DNA from: Gnetum montanum
Taxonomy: Eukaryota; Streptophyta; Gnetopsida; Gnetales; Gnetaceae
Assembly: GCA_015680685.1 (NCBI GenBank)
Contig: MNCI01020473.1
Span: forward strand, 220,461 to 284,460
Length of the DNA stretch: 64,000 bases
Direction of reading: 5' to 3'
The position numbers and the translations under genes were made by a program. Positions within the stretch are counted from its first letter, which is position 1. Each line of letters starts with the position of its first letter. Shown in pieces: positions 57,468 to 64,000 of the stretch. The notes beneath the pieces were generated by a model. That model worked only from the letters and a program-made list of their open reading frames with translations. It did not search any database and was not told where the DNA came from.

Positions 57468-58274
57468 TGATGAGTGGTGAGGTACCCCTACACTCAACCA
57501 TACGAATACGAGTGTTTCACGCACAATCCGGTTGAACTCCAAGGACTAAGTGCTTACGCGTCTTAATGGAACACTCAGGGTTAATCAATCGTTGTCTTCC
57601 CAAACTTACTTACATTGTCACAGTTGTATGGTTAAGTATGCTTGAGGTATATGATTTTTATAGCTTTTGGTCTTTTTATGTCTTTTGCTAATAAAGGAAA
57701 GGGAGAGAGAACTAAGTGACTAACTTACATTAACTATTCATTAACTAAGTTCCAAATGTTCCTAACACCAGTATCCATTCCCACTTGTCATACACATCCT
57801 CAACTAGTGCAACGCTGATGGGATTACCAAACGCTAATCTTTACTAGGTTACCAAGTGCTACACGCATGCTCGAAGTGGTCGTACTAAATGTATTTAACT
57901 AAGGGGGTTGAAGGTTGAGAAAGATATTAATTAACTAGAAAATCATTAAATAATCATTAATTACTAATTAGATTAATCTGTATGCTGCAAGATTTATCAT
58001 AAAGTTTGTCTGTATTTCCATACACAAAATTGTGCTCAGGTACAAATTGCTTGAATAAAGATCTGTTCACTCTATGACTCCTACTACGGGCACACAGAAA
58101 TAATTCTAACTCTAGAATAACAAAATTGCAAGAATCTAGCTAAGGGTCTAAGTCTAACTCCCTTGAACGAAGGGCGCCACCTCTTATTTATAGAAGATGA
58201 GGTAGGATGCAATATCGCGAATGCGATATCGCGTGGCAGATGCGATATCGTGTACACGATATCGCGGCTCATCA
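57468..58274 (-). repeat. 5' LTR of element 3 (807 bp)
   Basis: On the minus strand it starts TGATGAGCCGCGATATCGTG (58274) and ends CCTCACCACTCATCA (57468). Its head holds the perfect 24-base palindrome centred in GATATCGTGTACACGATATC (58242-58265) and two further GATATC- or GATATT-type sites. Confidence 0.88.
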
Positions 58275-58299
58275 TTTACAATCTTGAACAAAACATTTG

Positions 58300-58630
58300 T
58301 GCTTGTTTCTAATCTTGATTTTAATATTCCTAGTAGAATAAGATGTTTATATGCTTAACAATATGTCTTCATGGAAACTATAACTTGTAGATAAGACATC
58401 TTTGAACTTGTTAAGACATTTACATTGGAGACAAGACATCTCCTCTTAGATGTATTCCTCATAGAAGAGACATTTCTTACTTTTGTAAGATGTCTCCCCT
58501 ATTGACGGAATGTATCCTATAATTCTCTAGCTCTTAGACTAGACATCTTCTTAATGTCCAAGACATCTTGTATAAATGTCCAACTCTTAGGAAAAACATC
58601 TACAAAGGAACAAGATGTCTTCTAGCTATC
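58300..58630. mobile_element. copia-type LTR fragment with AGACATCT array
   Basis: Roughly eleven GACATCT / AGATGTC variants in 300 bases, spaced and arranged as at 49355-49660. It is cut off by LINE sequence at about 58640 and adjoins the element 3 LTR at 58274. Confidence 0.5.
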
Positions 58631-58639
58631 CAATACCTT

Positions 58640-59800
58640 CAGTCTTCTGCCTGTAGGGATGAAAAAGGGATTTGGAAGAGGTGCTCCTACACCACCTATC
58701 TTTTTATTATTGCTACATATTTTCTTTTACATAATCTACATCATGATCTATAAAGGAATATCATTAAGGGAATTTTAGTTGATGATCAAGATACATTACT
58801 AATTAACATGCATTTTGTAGATGATTCTTTTTTTATGATCAACAATTTTCTGCAATACATCAATACTCCTTTAGCTAAAGTGGAGGATTACTGCATGTTA
58901 TTTACTCTTAGATTAATGGGTAAAAATATACTATTGCTTGTAATGGCAATATTGTTGAGTGGGTTACTTTGAACCCTTAGAAAATATTGAAAAAGGATTT
59001 TGTCTTTAAAATTTTAAAAATATCTTTTCTTTTGAGCCTAATCTTACTATTTAATGGAATTATGTGATTGAGAAAATTCAAAAGAATCTTGATAAATATA
59101 AATAGAAAGAAAAAAAGCTTATCTTTACTGGAAAAGTTTTTGTAATGAAGAAAATGCTTTAGTCAACTTACGTTTATTACTCTAATTGTTGGTTTCCTTC
59201 TAAAACTTCTTATGATAGAATTATTTGTATTATCCATCAGTTTCGTTTACTACTAAGTCAAATAGAAAAAGTGTTTTTAGAGTTTATTAAGATATCTATA
59301 CTAATAGCAAGAAACATGGAAGACTTAGTTTCATTAATTATTATAACCAAGGTATTTCTTTTATAGTAAAATGAATTACAAAGAATATTAAAAGCATAAC
59401 TATGATCTCTCTTCACTAGTTAATTATTAAATTCTCAAAGATGTTACTTTTCAGCTACAACTTTAAGTATAAAAGCTTTTAGTGAAAGCTAAACAATTAA
59501 TTTATTTTCTAAAGTATTAATTTCTTTTCGTTTTGGAGGCTCAAGGATGGAAAGCTTTTAGCTTTTGTTGCTCTTTGTTCTTTATTTCTAATCAAGGTAT
59601 CCTTTTATCTTTAGAGAGAATTTTCTCCTTCTCTTTACAAGAAATCCTTTAGGAAGAAGTGAGAACTTGTGAGGGCACTTCTGAATAAGGGTAAGGCTTG
59701 ATCCTTTTTCTACCCTAAAGGGAATATTTCTCAGGATTACTTATAAAGATAAAAACCTAAAAATACATCTTTAATACCATTGGGGTTTTTCTTTAGACTC
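58640..59800 (+). pseudogene. LINE reverse transcriptase remnant
   Basis: After the copia fragment the plus strand reads WKRCSYTTYLFIIATYFLLH (related to RQGCPLSPYLFIIA), then MHFVDDSFFMINN with the F-x-D-D catalytic motif near 58815. Further on come NYVIEKIQKNLDKY-like and LSLLEKFL-like residues, and SNCWFPSKTSYDRIICII. This succession is LINE ORF2 RT and its C-terminal neighbour. Stops and frameshifts are many. Confidence 0.65.
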
Positions 59801-59948
59801 TTTATTTAATGATTTGATGTACTTTGAATTTTTTTAATATTATTATTTATTTATTTGGAGTCCAACATCGCATCCATCTCCTCCTCTCACACTCCTCCAC
59901 CACCACTCCCTCCACCCCACCACCTAATTATTATATTTTATTCAACAA

Positions 59949-60130
59949 TGATGGGTTAGCCTAGTGGTAAGACTTGATTTGAAAACTCCAAGTCTTGGGT
60001 TCAATCTTGATAGGAAATGCCGAGTTATATGTCTTTGAGTATATCTATATTATAGTTATCTTAAGGTTCCAACACCCTCCCTAATCCCCAATAGTATTTT
60101 TCTCTATAATATTTCTAATGTATGATGTTG
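59949..60130 (+). mobile_element. tRNA-derived SINE
   Basis: A pol III A box TAGCCTAGTGG (59957-59967) and a B box GGTTCAATC (59998-60006) are separated by about 30 bases, as in tRNA-derived plant SINEs. The preceding ATGGGT fits a SINE head. The 3' limit is uncertain; T-rich AT sequence follows. Confidence 0.6.
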
Positions 60131-61185
60131 GCTATATGTCTTGTGGTATACTATGATGTACTTTGGTTTTATTATTAATATTATTTTAGGGTTAACACCC
60201 CACATCCCACTAGCATTCCCCCTACCCCAACCCCTCCCCACTTTCCCCTCCCTTAGACTTTAAAATTATTTTAAGTTCCAATACATTTCCATCTATAAAT
60301 AATCATAATTTTGGTCTCAATAACTCCTTAACTTTATAACTAAGTTTGCTTATCACTTTAATAATTAGATGAACAAAAACTTAAAATATCATAACACATG
60401 AGACATTGTACCACACACTGCATTTCATTGACATTGAAGTTATTATTAACTATGGTTGTTGCAATGATGCTACCTTGAGTATCCTCTCACATGAAATTCC
60501 TTTGGATTTATTTAAATAAAAGATGGAAACCCTAGAAAATATGCCTACTCTAAGAACTACATTCCACATTGAATCACTTAAAGGAGACTCTTATAACATA
60601 GTATTCCAAAGCTCATGGATTCACCTTTAAGAGGAACTATCACAACTTCTATGAAGATAAGCAAAATAAGTAAACACTAAAAATAACATAAAAGGGTTTA
60701 AACAATAAATCTTTAGAAAGTGCCTTACCTTTAAAATATTCATAATTTTGTACAAGCTTTAATGAATGAATTCTATCAATTTTCTAAATATAATGAATGA
60801 GTTTTATCAATTTGGTACTTGGAGAATCGGGCAATTAAATGCTTGGTGTGGCACCAACAAAGTAACCTTGTAGTGGAACACTTTTGTCTAGCTGATCCTA
60901 TCTATACACATAGGGTGAAAAAAAAAACATGTGAAATTCCCTAAGTATTTGAAAAACTTACAAAATTCCATATGTATTTGCAATTAGAATATTGGTTAAG
61001 CACAACTTATAATATCATTACATTGCACCTCAAAAAAGCATTCACTAGTGCCTCCAAGTGGAGAATTAGATACAAATATTTGATTGCAAAATGTCCACGA
61101 GAAACTACACATAGCAATGTTCACCATCATTTCTCCTACATATCATTTTCCAAAATATATTAGGCTTGGACTCTTGTGACCTTGT
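60131..61185. other. no gene seen
   Basis: Includes a C-rich patch CCCCTACCCCAACCCCTCCC near 60220 and short frames (such as 60972-61163 plus) whose LEYWLSTTYN phrase faintly recalls gypsy integrase, which is not enough to call. Confidence 0.4.
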
Positions 61186-61189
61186 GTTT

Positions 61190-61850
61190 GATTTTGATTA
61201 AATAAATAGCAAAACATGAAAAACTAGATGAGGCATCTACCATAGAAGTGCTGAAAAGCATCCCATGGAAAATACAACACAATAATTCTCCCAAAAGATA
61301 ATCCAAATCCTAATCCCAATGCTATGAGCGACACATGCTCACACAACTAATCCCATTATCAATTATTGCTTTTGCTTTTGTCCACAACTGCTGATGCTAC
61401 ATTATTTGGTATTTTTGGCTCTGGGCATTGATGCTTTTTATAATATCGACATAAACATGGATTCTCTATAAATGAAATTTCATCAAATGTGATGAATTAT
61501 GTAGAAGTGAACACTTTTCCACATAAAAGGTTATTTGAGACATTGAAAGTACCTAGAAAATTGAGGGAGTTTAATTTTGAAGGAATGATTCCAGACAATC
61601 TATTAGAATTTAGGTCAATTCATTCCAAATAGGTTAAATTGGATATGCTAGCAGGAATATATCCTATCAACATGTTATGAGATAGATTGAGTAGCCTTAA
61701 TTTGCCCAGGTCTCCAGTGTTGTCTAGAATTGAACCAGTTAGATAGTTGCACAATAGATCTAACACATTGTTGTAGGATACCATGTGCTAGGTCAATAGT
61801 TCCAGTCCTTTTTGGGTGAAAAATCATTTTAGGACTTTCTAGATGATAAG
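61190..61850 (-). pseudogene. LRR receptor-like protein, C-terminal remnant
   Basis: Read leftward: FTQKGLELLT, VSYNNVLDLLCNYLTGSI, LGKLRLLNLSHNMLIGYIP, ISNLTYLE then IDLNSNRLSGIIPSKLNSL and NFLGTFNVSNNLLCGKV. This is three leucine-rich repeats and the cap that precedes the juxtamembrane part. SFIENPCLC, CPEPKIPNN and a glycine/leucine-rich membrane segment (ALGLGFGLSFG) follow. No kinase follows, as in receptor-like proteins. TAG and TGA stops and at least two frame changes show it is dead. Such proteins are plasma-membrane immune or developmental receptors. The N-terminal repeats are absent; copia sequence begins at about 61905. Confidence 0.78.
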
Positions 61851-61904
61851 CATTTATGTCCAAATAAAATCGGACACCAATCATTTCCAAAATTCCATCA
61901 TCCA

Positions 61905-62891
61905 CATTTCCCATGGTGATATTCTATGTCCATCATGTACCTAAACTCACAATGAGTCTCCTATCTACAAGTGAGTTAGATTCTGCAGGTCTAACTATCA
62001 TATTTAATGAAGTAAAATATAAAATATTGCAAGGGTCTTTACCTCTAGCCACTAGTGTAAAGGTGGGAAGACTATACAAGTTGGAAGCAAGGATGTTGAA
62101 GCACAACTTCAACATGGTAGTTGTTACTAACTTCAATTCAAGCATTGATCTTGGCATAAAATATTAACACATTTACATGAAAAAGGTTTAAAGGAACTGC
62201 ATAAAAAAGGTAAAATTAACCTCATAGAAGAATCTCTAAAATTTTATCATCATTGCCTACTTGATAAACAAACATGTTCAAAATTAATGCTAAAGTTAAT
62301 CAAGTGTTAGAGTTAATACACAATGATGTATGTGAACTAGTTAAAGACTTGCAAACATTTTGACTTGGAGGTGCTACATATTATGTTTTATTCATTGATG
62401 ATTTCTCAAGGAAAGCTTGGATCTGTTTAATGAAACATAAGTTTGAAGTGTTTGAAAAATTTAAAGAGTTCAAAGCTCTTGTTGAAAATTATTCAAGAAA
62501 GAAAATCAAGGTTCTTAGAACAGATAGTGGTGGTGAATTTTGCTCCCATGCTTTTGACAATTTTTGTAAAGAATATGGCATATACAAGCAAAACGACTAT
62601 TCTAAGAACTCCCAAATAAAATGGAGTAGCTGACCATTTTAATAGAACGTTGTTGGAAAGAATCAAATGCATGCTAAGTGAAGCTGGTCTTGGTAAACAT
62701 TTTTGGGCTGAAGCTGCAATGACAACCTACTATCTCATTAATAGGTCTCCATCCTTTGCAATTGATGGAAAGCTTCTAAAAGAAATATGGAGGGGTAAGT
62801 ATGTTAATTTGAATTAGCTTTGAGTTCGTGGATGTGAAGTTTATGTTCACATTCCAAAAATTGATCAAAATTAGAAATAAGGAAGACTCCT
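61905..62891 (+). pseudogene. copia pre-integrase and integrase remnant
   Basis: HHVPKLTMSLLSTSELDSAG opens the gag-pre-integrase part. [20 protein letters not shown] carries the first integrase aspartate (YFV-SFIDDFS in the family), [20 protein letters not shown] the second, and after a frameshift near 62620 a VAERxNRTLL-like block the third. GLGKHFWAEAAMTTYYLINR and the start KYVNLN follow. The next expected region, up to RT, is missing. The solo LTR starts at 62892. Confidence 0.85.
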
Positions 62892-63670
62892 TGGTGAGAC
62901 GCAATATTGCATGGACCGCAATATCGCGTACACGATATCGCAGCCCGTCTCCAGTTCTATAAATAAAAGGCAGTTTTCCCTTGTTTCATCATCTAGATCT
63001 GGACCCTTAGCTAAACTCTGGCAGTTTTATCATTCCAAAGATAAAATAATTTCCATGTGCCCATAATAGGAGTCTCAAAATGAACGGATCTTTATTTGAG
63101 CAAATTGTACCTGAGCACACATTTGTGTACGGAAATAAAGACGAACTTTCCGATAAACCTTGCAGTACATAGACTAATCTAAATAGGACTTAATTACTGT
63201 TAAATGCTTAATTGCTTTCTTAGATAATTAATCACTCTCAACCCTCAACTCTCTTAGTTAAGTGCATTCAATACAACCGCTTCGAGCACGTGTGCTACAC
63301 TTGGTAACCCAGTAACGAATAGCATTTGGTAATCCTAGTAACGTTGCACTGGTTCAGGGTGTGTACGGCAAGTGGGAACGAATACTGATGCTAGGATGAT
63401 TAAAGCTTAGTTAGTGAAAGTTAGTTACTTAGTCTCTTCACCCTTTCCTCTCTTAGCATAGGCGATAAAAAGATAAAAAACATAAAAATCATATACCTTA
63501 GACTTACTTAACCATACAACCGTGACAATACATGTCTGGGAAGACAACGATTGATTAACCTTAAGTGTTCCATAAGGTGCGTAAGCACTTAGTCCTTGGA
63601 GTTCGACCGAATTGCACATGTAACGCTCGTATTCATATGGTTGAGTGTAGGGGTACCTCACCACTCATCA
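62892..63670 (+). mobile_element. solo LTR of the GATATC gypsy family (779 bp)
   Basis: It starts TGGTGAGACGCAATATTGC and ends CTCACCACTCATCA, flanked by CTCCT on both sides (62887-62891 and 63671-63675), a perfect 5-bp target duplication. Its head contains GCAATATCGCGTACACGATA at the place of the element 3 palindrome and TCTATAAATAAAAGG as TATA region. No PBS or internal sequence adjoins it. Confidence 0.93.
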
Positions 63671-64000
63671 CTCCTGCTTATATGTCAAAAATAAAAATAG
63701 AAAATTCTTAATTTTATTGCTATATGTTGATGACATGTTAATAGCAGATAGTAATATGGATGAAATTCAAGAGTTGAAACTTCTTTCTTGTCGATTTGAG
63801 ATGAAAGATCTTAGTGGTGTAAAAGAATTTTGGGCATGAAAATTTAAAAAGAAAAAAACAAAGGTAATAACAAACTTTGGATTGGACAATTTGCATATGT
63901 GTAAAATATCTTAAAAAGATATAATATGCAAGATTGTAAGCCTATGGTAACATTCTGTGAAACTAAGGTGAAACTTTCAAATGAACAATGGTCGAAGACA
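63671..64000 (+). pseudogene. copia reverse transcriptase remnant, runs off the window
   Basis: IAIYVDDMLIADSNMDEIQE carries the YVDD motif, followed by RFEMKDLSGVKEFW, and after frame changes ILKRYNMQDCKPMVTF and VKLSNEQWSKT, the end of the RT domain. It belongs to the same element as 61905-62891. Several hundred codons between integrase and RT had been lost before the solo LTR arrived, since the target duplication joins the two sides exactly. Confidence 0.85.

Noticed and set aside
60972-61163. Possible gypsy integrase fragment (LEYWLSTTYN)
   Set aside because: Only a few residues resemble the family pattern; flanks give no continuation.

Overview
This window is plant nuclear DNA from a repeat-dominated, AT-rich genome. 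The evidence is a spliced germin-like protein gene with GT-AG introns, a plant-type LRR receptor-like-protein remnant, a nuclear-type tRNA-Ala relic, and decayed Ty3/gypsy, Ty1/copia, LINE and SINE sequence over most of the rest. A seed plant with a large genome fits, perhaps a gymnosperm, but the species cannot be read from the sequence. Two single unresolved bases (n) lie near 1353 and 30352.

Layout. 0-7.4 kb: tRNA-Ala relic, a degenerate AT-rich tandem array, an unidentified GC-richer tract (2.17-3.02 kb), a minus-strand long LTR carrying a hairpin repeat array (4.08-6.13 kb), a gypsy pol scrap and a small A-tailed retroposon with 19-bp target duplications. 7.4-12.1 kb: the low-copy island. 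It holds a promoter-like segment with three ACGT cores and a TATA box reading right (8.33-8.39 kb) and the one apparently intact gene, a three-exon germin-like protein on the minus strand (9737-11804). 12.1-13.9 kb: minisatellite and LINE debris between two diverged direct repeats. 13.9-18.95 kb: a 5'-truncated chromodomain gypsy element on the minus strand. Its gag-pol is a single reading frame broken only by stop codons, nearly all TAG where glutamine is expected. 21.06-21.59 kb: LINE remnant.

21.86-31.46 kb and 36.23-46.13 kb: two full-length related gypsy elements (Athila/Tat-like RT and integrase), each with paired LTRs, PBS, gag, protease, RT, RNase H, integrase and a long conserved 3' spacer. 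A third, truncated copy (55.95-58.27 kb, minus) and a solo LTR with a perfect 5-bp target duplication (62.89-63.67 kb) belong to the same family. All LTRs of this family begin with an array of GATATC-type palindromes. 46.7-55.75 kb: copia fragments, hairpin-prone short repeats and a five-unit array of about 215 bp. 58.3-61.9 kb: copia LTR fragment, LINE reverse transcriptase relic, a tRNA-derived SINE and the C-terminal end of an LRR receptor-like protein. 61.9-64 kb: a copia pol remnant into which the solo LTR inserted.

Apart from the germin-like gene, no intact protein-coding gene is supported. The most unusual feature is that unrelated LTR families here repeatedly carry arrays of short palindromes in LTR or LTR-adjacent DNA. 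I found no prokaryotic, CRISPR or defence-type system.
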